Source: JBJXFE01 sp046153875 (GTDB lineage Bacteria > Planctomycetota > Phycisphaerae > Phycisphaerales > UBA1924). Taken from it: a DNA stretch of 64,000 nucleotides. A program made the position numbers and the translations under genes. The stretch is from the NCBI GenBank assembly GCA_046153875.1, contig JBJXFE010000006.1, positions 1 through 64,000 of the forward strand, in the 5' to 3' direction. This document shows, in pieces, positions 1 through 7,682 of the stretch (positions are counted from its first letter, which is position 1; each line of letters begins with the position of its first letter). The notes under the pieces were generated by a model. It ran no database searches, was not told the DNA's origin, and saw only the letters and a program-made list of their open reading frames with translations.

Positions 1-128
1 TCCACGCCGTGACCCTCACCCGCCCGGAAGGCCCGCTCCAGGCCCTCGTTCACGTCGTCCTCGAGCGCCACCCCGACGGCCGCAACATCTGGGCCGTCGC
101 CGACGTCGTCACCGCCGATTCCTCGTAG
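1..128 (+). CDS. 3' end of an unidentified gene (partial)
   Basis: An open frame enters from the left edge and ends at the TAG at 126-128, giving the last 41 residues of a protein whose start lies outside the window. The tail reads as a beta-rich segment (VTLTRPEGPLQALVHVVLER, then NIWAVADVV) with codon usage like the other genes here. No family can be recognised from so short a piece. The frame could be fortuitous, but it ends cleanly before a non-coding stretch of repeats, which favours a real gene end. Confidence 0.5.
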   Translation, partial: HAVTLTRPEGPLQALVHVVLERHPDGRNIWAVADVVTADSS

Positions 129-137
129 CCCTCCCCC

Positions 138-178
138 GCTCATTGCTTATCGCTGATAGCTGACAGCTGATTGCTGAT
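138..178. repeat. GCTGAT-type short tandem repeat
   Basis: Four loosely repeated GCTGAT/GCTGAC units (cgctgatagctgacagctgattgctgattgg in effect, 6-9 nt period) lie just after the end of the first gene. The stretch is much lower in GC than its surroundings. Reiterated short units like this are often intergenic in bacteria. No function can be read from it. Confidence 0.5.
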
Positions 179-179
179 T

Positions 180-241
180 GGCAGGCGGCACGGGATCAGC
201 GGCGTCCCAGTCATGGCACGCTTCGTGCCCCTGGCTACGCG
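180..241 (+). repeat. Intergenic direct repeat, copy A
   Basis: This segment begins GGCAGGCGGCACGGG and ends CTGGCTACGCG. It closely matches 2734-2800 in the same orientation, differing by scattered substitutions and small indels. It contains a small hairpin, GGCACG-CTT-CGTGCC. It sits 76 nt before the start codon of the large secreted protein, and copy B sits 40 nt after its stop, so the two copies bracket that gene. Confidence 0.7.
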
Positions 242-317
242 CCCGCGCCTCTAGAATGGTGCTGAACCCGCCCAACCACGAGGCTCGGGCTTGGTTCGCC
301 TTCCGGGAGTTCTTTCC

Positions 318-2693
318 ATGAACCGGTTATCTCGCGGGTTGTTTCTTGGCCTGGTCGCCCCGGTGGCACCGATCGCCGGGCTCGCGGGGGCAGCGTACGG
401 GCAGGCGCCGCCGCCCATCCCGACCATCACCAACCTCGGCGTGCTGCCGACCGGTGCCATCACCTCCGTCATGGACGTCAGCGGCGATGGGAAGGTCGCC
501 GTGGGGCAGTGTTTCACCCAGCCGGGAGGGTGGCGCGCTTTTCGCTGGATCAGTACTACTGGGATCCAGAACCTCGGCACACTCCCGGGCGGGAACTTCT
601 CGACGGCAAGGGGGGCGAGCTTCGACGGCCTGACGATTATCGGCGGGTCGAACTCGACGATTTTTTCCAGTCTCATCGCCTCTTTCTGGCAGAACCCGGG
701 CCCCATGACGAGCCCGGTGACGAACGTTCTGAACTACTGGGAGGCTTTTGGCATCAGCGGCAACGGCCTCGTGGGCGTCGGGCATTCGGGGAACACCAAC
801 AACGCCGTTCGCTGGAGCCTGGCCACGGGGAAGGTGGTACTGGGCACCCTCCCCGGGCATGTGAGCTCGGCCGCCTATGCCACGAACGGCGACGGCTCGG
901 TGGTCGTCGGCGGCAGCGCTCCGGCATTCCCCGACCTGACCGGGCGGGCATTCCGCTGGACGAGCGCCGGGATGGCGGACCTCGGCGTGCCGGCCGGCTC
1001 GATCAGCTCGGTCGCTCTCGGCGTGAGCAGCGACGGGCTCGCCGTGGTGGGACTCAGCTCGCCCGCACCGAGCACCAACCGTGCATTCCTGTGGACGCAG
1101 GACAGCGGGATGCGGAATCTCGGGGCGCTCGGAGGCTCCGGCGCGGTCGCGTACGGCGTGGACGCCCTCGCCCGGCGCGTGGTCGGCGCCACCGGCACGC
1201 CGAGCGCCACGAGCCATGCCTTTCTCTGGACGCCCGAACTCGGCATGGTGGACCTGAACACGTACCTCCCGGCCCTCGGAACAGACCTGACGGGTTGGGT
1301 TCTCCAGCGCGCCAACGCGATCAGCGACGACGGCACCACCATCGTCGGCGATGGGAGCTTCAACGGGTTCGGGCGCGGGTGGATCGTGAAGCTCGACCTG
1401 GACACCGACGGCGACGGCCTCCTCGATAACTGGGAGACCGACGGCGTGCCGTACCTCGATTCCGCATCCGTGCTGCGCCGCTTCCCGCTCCCCGGCGCCG
1501 ACCCCATGGAGAAGGACCTCTACGTCGAGGTCGACGCGATGGACGGCCAGGGCCTGTCCCCCGCGTCGGCCCAGATGGTTGTCGAGGCGTTCATCGACGC
1601 CCCGGTGCCCAACCCCAACAGCATCCCCGGGATCAACCTGCACATCCTCGACGACGAGAGCGACCTGCCGCACGTCTCGCCCTGGGCCACCGGCATCGCG
1701 AGCTGCTGGCCCAAGGACTTCGACGATTGGCGCGGCAGCTACTTCGGCACGTCCGACGAGCGCGACGACCCCAACGCCGCGGCATTGCTCAAGGCCAAGG
1801 CGAAGGCCTACCGGTACTGCATATTCGCCGACAAGGCATCGTCGGGCTGGGGCGGCTGCGGGGGACAGCCGGGGGACAGCTACGTGATCTACCAGGGATC
1901 CGTCTCGACCGCCGAGAGGGACGCCGCCAAGTTCATGCACGAGCTCGGGCACAACCTCAACCTCGGCCACGGCGGCGGCGACGGGATGAACGGCAAGCCC
2001 AACTACCCCAGCATCATGAACTACGTCTTCGCGTACCCCTACGCGTGGTGCGAGAGTTTCTGGAAGCTGGACTACTCGCGGGAGGACCTCGGCACCCTCG
2101 ACGAGGACTCGCTCGACGAGACCGCGGGCATCGGCACGCCCGGCGGTCAATACACCAACTGGTACATGCCCTACGGCGTCAACTTCAACAACGGGACCGC
2201 GGTCGTCCGCGAGATCCACTTCGTCCTCCTCCACGGCGACCCCACGGACTTCGGCAACGTCGCCGGCACCGGATTCCAGGACGGCCTGTTCACCACGGGC
2301 GTCAAGCAGGACCTCAACTACGCGGTCGATGCCCCGCTTCAGGTGCGCCTCCCCTCCGTGCCGTCGCCCGGGCTGGAGCTGCAAGGACACGACGACTGGG
2401 CGAACATCAGGCTCCCCGTGGTCGCGCTGCACTCACCGCAGGCCATCCCCCAGTACCCGCAGGACGAGCTCACCGAGGAGGGCGTCGACTGGATCAACCA
2501 GAACTTCCCCCATGCGCCCTCCGCCTGCTACGCCGACTGCAACACCGACGGCGCGCTGACCGTCGCCGACTTCGGGTGCTTCCAGACGGCGTTCGTGCTC
2601 GCGGATCCCTACGCCGACTGCACCGCCGACGGCTCGCTGACGGTCGCCGATTTCGGCTGCTTCCAGACGGCGTTTGTCATCGGGTGCCCCTGA
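318..2693 (+). CDS. Secreted HAF-repeat / metzincin-like zinc protease / dockerin protein
   Basis: A 791-residue exported protein. Residues 1-27 look like a signal peptide (basic start, then a Leu/Val/Ala core ending in AYGQA). Residues 40-350 hold HAF-type repeats: AFRW-type strands alternate with LGTLPG or LGALGG, the pattern predicted to form a beta-propeller. Residues 361-375 are a Ca-binding DxDxDG loop (DTDGDGLLD). HELGHNLNLGH at 541-551 fits HExxHxxxxxH, the zinc site of metzincin peptidases, with a downstream Met (SIMNYV) as a plausible Met-turn. The last 55 residues hold two near-identical segments (DGALTVADFGCFQTAF and DGSLTVADFGCFQTAF) typical of planctomycete dockerin-like domains. 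The start at 318 was chosen over an in-frame ATG at 291 because it begins the signal peptide. Peptidase activity is inferred from the motif only. Confidence 0.82.
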   Translation: MNRLSRGLFLGLVAPVAPIAGLAGAAYGQAPPPIPTITNLGVLPTGAITSVMDVSGDGKVAVGQCFTQPGGWRAFRWISTTGIQNLGTLPGGNFSTARGASFDGLTIIGGSNSTIFSSLIASFWQNPGPMTSPVTNVLNYWEAFGISGNGLVGVGHSGNTNNAVRWSLATGKVVLGTLPGHVSSAAYATNGDGSVVVGGSAPAFPDLTGRAFRWTSAGMADLGVPAGSISSVALGVSSDGLAVVGLSSPAPSTNRAFLWTQDSGMRNLGALGGSGAVAYGVDALARRVVGATGTPSATSHAFLWTPELGMVDLNTYLPALGTDLTGWVLQRANAISDDGTTIVGDGSFNGFGRGWIVKLDLDTDGDGLLDNWETDGVPYLDSASVLRRFPLPGADPMEKDLYVEVDAMDGQGLSPASAQMVVEAFIDAPVPNPNSIPGINLHILDDESDLPHVSPWATGIASCWPKDFDDWRGSYFGTSDERDDPNAAALLKAKAKAYRYCIFADKASSGWGGCGGQPGDSYVIYQGSVSTAERDAAKFMHELGHNLNLGHGGGDGMNGKPNYPSIMNYVFAYPYAWCESFWKLDYSREDLGTLDEDSLDETAGIGTPGGQYTNWYMPYGVNFNNGTAVVREIHFVLLHGDPTDFGNVAGTGFQDGLFTTGVKQDLNYAVDAPLQVRLPSVPSPGLELQGHDDWANIRLPVVALHSPQAIPQYPQDELTEEGVDWINQNFPHAPSACYADCNTDGALTVADFGCFQTAFVLADPYADCTADGSLTVADFGCFQTAFVIGCP

Positions 2694-2733
2694 CGCGCGA
2701 GCGGGTTCCGGGCTGATCATCCCGCTTGCGGCA

Positions 2734-2800
2734 GGCAGGCGGCACGGGTTGGATCAGTGGCGTCCCGGTCGTGCCATGTGCCGTGCCACAGGCTACGCGG
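2734..2800 (+). repeat. Intergenic direct repeat, copy B
   Basis: Second copy of the repeat at 180-241, in the same orientation. It starts GGCAGGCGGCACGGG and ends AGGCTACGCG, with GTGCCATGTGCCGTGCCAC-like palindromic material inside. It lies 40 nt after the stop of the HAF/metzincin gene. Confidence 0.7.
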
Positions 2801-2928
2801 CTCGATCCCCTCTTCTCGCTCGACTCGCTCTACCGCCGCGTTGCCAGGGGGATCAGTCCCGGGTCACCGATCTGCAAGCGCATCGCTGCCCACACAGCGC
2901 GCCGATACCCACGCCCTAGCATCCGCCC

Positions 2929-3891
2929 ATGCCGGCAACCGCCGAGAACTCCATGGCCGGCCGCGTCTGCCTCGTCACCGGCGCCACCTCGGGGATCGGC
3001 CTGGTGACCGCCCGCGAGCTCGCGCGCCGCGGGGCCACGCTCATCGGCGTGGGCCGATCACCCGAACGATGCGAAGCCGCGGCACAGTCCATCCGCCGCC
3101 AAACCGCCAATCAAACCGGCGGTCAAACCGGCAACCCCGGCGTGGAGTTCCTCGTCGCCGACCTCTCCTCCCAGGCCCAGGTCCGCCGCCTCGCCGCCGA
3201 CGTCCTCGCCCGCCACGGCCGCCTGCACGTGCTCGTCAACAACGCCGGCGCCTTCTTCCCGCTCCGGCGCGAGAGCGTCGACGGCATCGAGATGTCCTTC
3301 GCCCTCAACCACCTCGCCTACTTCCTGCTCACCGGCCTGCTGCTCGACACGCTCAAGCGCAGCGCCCCCGCCCGGATCGTCAACGTCTCCTCCGCGGCAC
3401 ACGACATGATCAAACGTTTCGACTTCGACGACCCGCAGGCGCGCACCCGTCCCTACGCCCGCCAGACCGAGTTCAAGAGCCGCATGTACGCGGTCCTCGC
3501 CCCGCGCCGGCTCCCGGGCCTGCTGCAGTACGGGCAGACCAAGCTCGCGAATCTGTACTTCACCTACGAGCTGGCCCGACGGCTGGAGGGCAACGGGGGG
3601 GCGGGCGTCACCGTCAACGCGCTCCATCCCGGGTTCGTCGCGACCAACTTCGGATCGGGCGCCGGCGGCTACGGCTGGTTCCTGCGCCGCCTCATGAGCC
3701 TCATCGCGATCACCCCGGACGAGGGCGCCCGCACGCCGGTGTACCTCGCGACGTCGCCCGACGTCGAGGGCGTCAGCGGCCGGTACTTTGTGAAAGAAAA
3801 ACCGGTCCCCTCGTCACCCGCCTCGCAGGATTCCGACGCTGCCCGCCGCCTCTGGGACCTGAGCGCCCAGCTCACCGGCGTATCGCCCTGA
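2929..3891 (+). CDS. Short-chain dehydrogenase/reductase
   Basis: A 320-residue NAD(P)-dependent oxidoreductase of the classical SDR superfamily with a Rossmann fold. The cofactor loop TGATSGIG is at 17-24, NNAG at 104-107, and the catalytic pair YGQTK at 201-205 (Tyr201, Lys205). An Arg after the second strand (GRSPERC) suggests NADP preference. The length and a long segment between NNAG and the active Tyr resemble the retinol-dehydrogenase/WWOX-like branch, but the substrate cannot be read. It stands alone between the repeat at 2734 and the convergent methyltransferase gene. It has no obvious ribosome site, so the start is the most likely one rather than proven. Confidence 0.88.
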   Translation: MPATAENSMAGRVCLVTGATSGIGLVTARELARRGATLIGVGRSPERCEAAAQSIRRQTANQTGGQTGNPGVEFLVADLSSQAQVRRLAADVLARHGRLHVLVNNAGAFFPLRRESVDGIEMSFALNHLAYFLLTGLLLDTLKRSAPARIVNVSSAAHDMIKRFDFDDPQARTRPYARQTEFKSRMYAVLAPRRLPGLLQYGQTKLANLYFTYELARRLEGNGGAGVTVNALHPGFVATNFGSGAGGYGWFLRRLMSLIAITPDEGARTPVYLATSPDVEGVSGRYFVKEKPVPSSPASQDSDAARRLWDLSAQLTGVSP

Positions 3892-3943
3892 CCCGTGGCA
3901 TCGGGCTCCCGGCAGGTAGCCATCCGTGGCCCTCACGCCGGAC

Positions 3944-4807
3944 TTACCCCGCCGTAACCACGATCGCCTCCATCGGCGCCTGGCACGGAGCGCGCCCGTG
4001 CCGATCGCCCAGCGCCTCCGCGACCGCCCGCCGCACCGGCCCGAAGTCGCTCACGCCGCGCTCCGTCAGTTGGCCCGACATCGGGCTCCCCTCGACGAAC
4101 CCCCGCGCGGCGTCATCCGCCGTGGGCGCGACCGACGGGAACGCGACCGTCTCCATCGTGACGTTCGCGAAGCCGCCCGCGCGCACCACCCGCTCGATCT
4201 CAGCCCGGTCGAACCAGCCGAACGGGGTCTTGAGAAAGTCCGGCGGGTTTGAGGGGAACAGGCGGACCATCGTCTCGAAGACGGTCCTCGACATCGGGTT
4301 GCGGTCCAGCGATTCCCAGACGTTGAAGAGGAACCGGCCGCGCGGCGCGAGCACGCGCCGGGCTTCGCGCATGGCGCGGACCTTGTCGGGGAAGAACATC
4401 ACGCCGAACTGTGAGAACACGGCGTCGAACGGGCCGTCGGCGAACGGGAGCTGCTGCGCATCGGCCGTCCGCAGCGTGACCCTGGAACTCGTCGCGTCGC
4501 CGCTTCCGCTCGTTTCGTGGCGCCTTGCGCTTGGCGCGTTGAGCATCTCCGCCGGCACCTGCCGGCGAGCCTCGTCGATCATCGCCTGGTTCAGGTCCGT
4601 GGCCACGAGCTTCGCGCCCGCGGGCAACCCCGACGCAACCGCCCGGGTCACGATCCCCGTCCCGCACGCGACCTCCAGCACGCGCCCGCCCGGCGCGATC
4701 GCCAGCCGCGCCGCCAGGTCGCGCGCGTACGGCTCGAACAGCAGCGGCCCGAGGTACCGGTGGTAGTTCTCCGGCACGGAACCGACGAACGCGGCAGTCG
4801 ACGCCAT
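3944..4807 (-). CDS. Class I SAM-dependent methyltransferase
   Basis: A 287-residue methyltransferase of the UbiE/Methyltransf_11 type. Motif I is VLEVACGTG (43-51), followed by the acidic end of strand 2 (VATDLNQAM) and motifs around LRTADAQQLPFADGPFDAVFSQFG. Those features bind S-adenosylmethionine. The C-terminal third should set acceptor specificity, which is unknown. The ATG at 4807 has a GGAGCGGGAGG ribosome site directly upstream. Longer in-frame starts further up have none and would add non-conserved sequence. It converges with the SDR gene. Confidence 0.87.
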   Translation of the reverse strand: MASTAAFVGSVPENYHRYLGPLLFEPYARDLAARLAIAPGGRVLEVACGTGIVTRAVASGLPAGAKLVATDLNQAMIDEARRQVPAEMLNAPSARRHETSGSGDATSSRVTLRTADAQQLPFADGPFDAVFSQFGVMFFPDKVRAMREARRVLAPRGRFLFNVWESLDRNPMSRTVFETMVRLFPSNPPDFLKTPFGWFDRAEIERVVRAGGFANVTMETVAFPSVAPTADDAARGFVEGSPMSGQLTERGVSDFGPVRRAVAEALGDRHGRAPCQAPMEAIVVTAG

Positions 4808-4990
4808 GGCGGCCTCCCGCTCCTGAAGCCTAATCCGTAGGCCGCCGGCGGGTGGTCCGATCGCCCCTGCCGCGATCATTCCTTGGCGGGGAAGCTCGGA
4901 GTGGGGCATCCGGGCGTGGCGCATCCGCACCGCACGGGCGGCTGCGGGACGTCGGGCCTCAGGCTGTGGAGTGTCCGGGTCGAACCCGCG

Positions 4991-5251
4991 TTACGGCTCG
5001 CCCAGCGCCTGCGAGTACTCGCCCTCGCTGATCTGCCGAACCTCGGACGACTGCAGCGTCACGAACTTGCCGGTCCTGGCGTCCTTGAACTGCACGGTGC
5101 CCACCGGCCCCTGACGCTTCGCCTGCCAGTTGTTCGTGTAGTACTTGCGGCCCGAGCCCGGGTCCGTCACTTCGTAGTACGCGCACCCCTGGCCCAGCGC
5201 CGCCAGCACGAGCGCCCCCACCACCGCCGCACGCCGCGACTTGTGTCTCAT
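4991..5251 (-). CDS. Small secreted lipoprotein
   Basis: An 86-residue protein with a lipobox-bearing signal: MRHKSRR, a hydrophobic Ala/Val/Leu stretch, then LGQGC at about residue 28, so lipidation at that Cys is likely. The mature part (YYEVTDPGSGRKYYTNNW, then a strand carrying QSSEVRQISE) is reminiscent of short lipoproteins with an SH3-like or DUF903-type fold, but the match is too loose to name. The start at 5251 follows an AAGGGGGA ribosome site. The codons upstream of it in the same frame look non-coding. Confidence 0.72.
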   Translation of the reverse strand: MRHKSRRAAVVGALVLAALGQGCAYYEVTDPGSGRKYYTNNWQAKRQGPVGTVQFKDARTGKFVTLQSSEVRQISEGEYSQALGEP

Positions 5252-5493
5252 GGCATTCCCCCTTGTGGCGATCCGCGCCCCGCTCACCTTCGACGAGCCC
5301 GGGACACGGCCACGCGCCCCATCCATCGGCAGCGCGTGCCGACGACTTCGACGCCGCGAGCGACGCCCGGCCCGAGAACGCCCGGAGTCGGTGGAACGTC
5401 CCGCAACGCCTTCCAGGCGCGGGGCCACACCGCCGGAACCGCGATCGCGATTTCGGACGTGTCCGCGCCCCGCGGCGAGTCACCCTCGCCGCT

Positions 5494-5697
5494 TCAGTCG
5501 CGCTCCCATTCGCTCTTCTTGTCCCCGATCGACGACGCGCCCCACACGAACAGCATCAGCCCCAGCGCCCCGACGATCCACACCCGCATGGACATGCGGT
5601 CGCTGAACATCCACAGCGCCGCGGGCAGGGCCATCATCGCCAAACCGCCCACCATTTTGGCGAGAATCAGGCCGTCGATCCAGCGGCGGGAAGCCAT
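5494..5697 (-). CDS. Small two-helix membrane protein
   Basis: A 67-residue protein with two predicted transmembrane helices (GLILAKMVGGLAMMALPAAL at about 9-28, then WIVGALGLMLFVWGAS at about 40-55) and a charged C-terminal tail (DKKSEWERD). No family recognised. It lies 242 nt upstream of the small lipoprotein gene on the same strand. That gap holds no recognisable feature. Confidence 0.6.
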   Translation of the reverse strand: MASRRWIDGLILAKMVGGLAMMALPAALWMFSDRMSMRVWIVGALGLMLFVWGASSIGDKKSEWERD

Positions 5698-5837
5698 TCA
5701 CCGAGCCTACCGCGCGCGCTGGCGCGTCGTCGCCGCCTAGGGAGCCCCCGCCCCAGGCGAACGCGAACCCGCCTCAGGGGGACCTCCGGCCTGTGGGACG
5801 GCCCCACTCCCCACCCTCAGGAATCCCGCCGCTTGTC

Positions 5838-5866
5838 TTGACTTCTTCCAAAAGTTAGCGTACACA
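5838..5866 (+). promoter_or_regulatory. Possible sigma70-type promoter
   Basis: TTGACT at 5838-5843, a 17-nt spacer, then TACACA at 5861-5866, in an unusually AT-rich patch about 60 nt before the lipoprotein start at 5925. The -35 element is close to consensus and the -10 element is weak. Confidence 0.35.
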
Positions 5867-5924
5867 AACATATGCACGGGGCGGTCCAGGCCCCGGCATG
5901 GGCACGTCCGGGAAAGGAGTTTCC

Positions 5925-6116
5925 ATGGCCACCACATCACGCAGAGCCCGAAGCTTCCTGCTCGCCGCCCTCGGCGCGGCAATGCTCCTCGGCGTCGGCG
6001 GCTGCTCGCTCCACGCGGGTTGCCGCGGGCTGTCCTGGGGTGTGGACTGGGGCTCGCTCTGCGGGCACGGGCACCATTGGGGCCACCACGGCGGGGCCCG
6101 CGGCGGTTGCCGATAG
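5925..6116 (+). CDS. Small His/Gly/Cys-rich lipoprotein
   Basis: A 63-residue protein. A twin-basic N-terminus (TTSRRARS) precedes a hydrophobic core and a lipobox-like LGVGGC at about residue 27. The short mature part is rich in Gly, His, Cys and Trp (CGHGHHWGHHGGARGGC), which suggests metal binding, though nothing proves it. AAAGGAG six bases before the ATG at 5925 decides this start over the in-frame ATG at 5898. Confidence 0.6.
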   Translation: MATTSRRARSFLLAALGAAMLLGVGGCSLHAGCRGLSWGVDWGSLCGHGHHWGHHGGARGGCR

Positions 6117-6309
6117 AACGACGGGATCACCACGCCGCGACAGGTTCAGCCGCGCTGCCGCACGATCCGCGTCGGCGGCGCGCCTACTGTTCCCGCGATA
6201 CCTGTTGTTGCCCGCCCGAGGTTCGGACGGGGCTCCGGGTCGCCGACGCTTACGCTCGCCCGAGTTCAAGCACCGGTTTCACACACTCTCGGGCAGTTGG
6301 AAAAGCGTC

Positions 6310-6612
6310 ATGATGAAGCTCTACGTCGGGAATCTCTCTTTTAACACGTCGGAGAGCCAGCTCCGCGACCTGTTCGCGGCGCACGGCGACGTGGCCTCCG
6401 CGGCCGTGGTCATGGACCGCGACACGGGCCGCCCGCGCGGCTTCGGGTTCGTTGAGTTCAGCAACGACGAGCACGCGAAGGCGGCGATGACGGCCCTCAA
6501 CGGGCAGAACGTCGACGGCCGTAACCTGACCGTCAACGAGGCCAAGCCCCGCGAGAACCGCGGCGGCGGCGGTGGCGGTGGTGGCGGTGGCGGTGGCGGC
6601 GGCCGCTGGTGA
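6310..6612 (+). CDS. Glycine-rich RNA-binding protein, single RRM
   Basis: A 100-residue RNA-recognition-motif protein of the type abundant in cyanobacteria and planctomycetes. RNP-2 is KLYVGNLSF near the N-terminus and RNP-1 is RGFGFVEF near residue 46. The aromatic residues Tyr and Phe in these motifs stack on RNA bases. The protein ends in an unbroken Gly tract followed by Arg-Trp. In other bacteria such proteins are often cold- or stress-induced. Translation may start at either of the adjacent ATGs (6310 or 6313). A strong terminator follows 42 nt after the stop. Confidence 0.92.
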   Translation: MMKLYVGNLSFNTSESQLRDLFAAHGDVASAAVVMDRDTGRPRGFGFVEFSNDEHAKAAMTALNGQNVDGRNLTVNEAKPRENRGGGGGGGGGGGGGGRW

Positions 6613-6654
6613 ATCCGCGGGCCTGTTGAGGCCCGCACATCGACAGTCGTGAGA

Positions 6655-6682
6655 AGCCGGGGCGCCTCCGCCCCGGCTTTTT
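6655..6682 (+). terminator. Rho-independent terminator after the RRM gene
   Basis: A perfect 9-bp stem AGCCGGGGC / GCCCCGGCT (6655-6663 with 6670-6678), a 6-nt loop, and a T run at 6678-6682. Confidence 0.9.
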
Positions 6683-6762
6683 CGTTGGTTCGCTCGCACC
6701 CGCCGCGCGGTAGGCTGATGGCGCGCGCGATCCCGCCGCGCCCATGCTCAAGGAGGCCCGCC

Positions 6763-7509
6763 ATGCCCAGCGCCGTGCCCACCGCCCTCGCTGTTCTGAT
6801 CGCTCTGGGCCTCTCGAACTCGCCGGGTTGCGCGCGATCCGCGCCGGCCGCGCCCGATTCGCCGCGCGCGTCGGCGCCCGCCGGCGACGGCTGGCGCGAC
6901 ACGTTCCCCATCGACACGTCCACCCTGACCCCAAGCGGCGGCGGCGACTACTTCCCGCTCCGGCCCGGCACCGTCCAACGCTATCGCGCCGAGAAGGGCG
7001 GCGAGGAGTTGACGATCACGGTCCTGGACGAGACCGAGGTGGTGGACGGCGTCACCACACGCATCGTGGAGGAACGCGAGACCGACGAGGGTGAACTCGT
7101 CGAGGTCTCACGCAACTTCTTCGCCGCCGACCCCGCGACCGGCGACGTCTACTACTTCGGCGAGGACGTGGACATGTACAAGGACGGCAAGGTCTCCAGG
7201 AGCGGCGCGGCGGCCGGGGCCTGGCGCTCCGGGGTGAACGGCGCCCGCTTCGGCCTGTTGATCCCCGGCCGCCCGAAACTCGCCGACCGCTACTACCAGG
7301 AGGTCGCCCCGGGCGTCGCGATGGACCGCGCCGAGGTCTCGGCCCTCGACGCGTCGGTGAACACCCCGGCGGGCCCGTTCGAGCGGTGCGTACACCTCAA
7401 AGAGACGACGCCGCTCGAGTCGGGGACAAGCCGCAAGTGGTTCGCCCCGGGGGTCGGGCTCGTGAAAGACGACGACATGGTGCTCGTCTCGCGGACACCG
7501 GCGAAGTAG
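6763..7509 (+). CDS. Lipoprotein of unknown function
   Basis: A 248-residue protein. The signal MPSAVPTALAVLIALG ends in a Cys (SNSPGC), followed by an Ala/Pro/Ser-rich linker and a compact beta-rich domain (from YFPLRPGTVQRYRAEKGGEELTITVLDETEV to KWFAPGVGLVKDDDMVLVSR). The opening PLRPG.W/Y pattern and the closing WFAPGVGLVK are what one sees in a family of bacterial lipoproteins with a repeated beta-sandwich, but no function is known. AAGGAGG at 6750-6756 supports the start at 6763. Confidence 0.75.
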   Translation: MPSAVPTALAVLIALGLSNSPGCARSAPAAPDSPRASAPAGDGWRDTFPIDTSTLTPSGGGDYFPLRPGTVQRYRAEKGGEELTITVLDETEVVDGVTTRIVEERETDEGELVEVSRNFFAADPATGDVYYFGEDVDMYKDGKVSRSGAAAGAWRSGVNGARFGLLIPGRPKLADRYYQEVAPGVAMDRAEVSALDASVNTPAGPFERCVHLKETTPLESGTSRKWFAPGVGLVKDDDMVLVSRTPAK

Positions 7510-7682
7510 CCGCGCACCGAGCGCCCTCGTTCCGATAAGCAGCGCCGGGCACGCGCGGATACACCACCGACCGCGGCACACCCCCGGAGCCTCGGCCACG
7601 TCGCATAGTCTCACGCCCGATCGCGCCGGCCCGGCGGGCGGGCGTGATGTGGTCCGCCGATCGCGCCGATCTCCACCGCACG

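Noticed and set aside
6560..6603. Tandem GGC/GGT repeat suspected as a CRISPR or microsatellite
   Set aside because: It is the coding DNA of the Gly tract at the end of the RRM protein and has no spacers.
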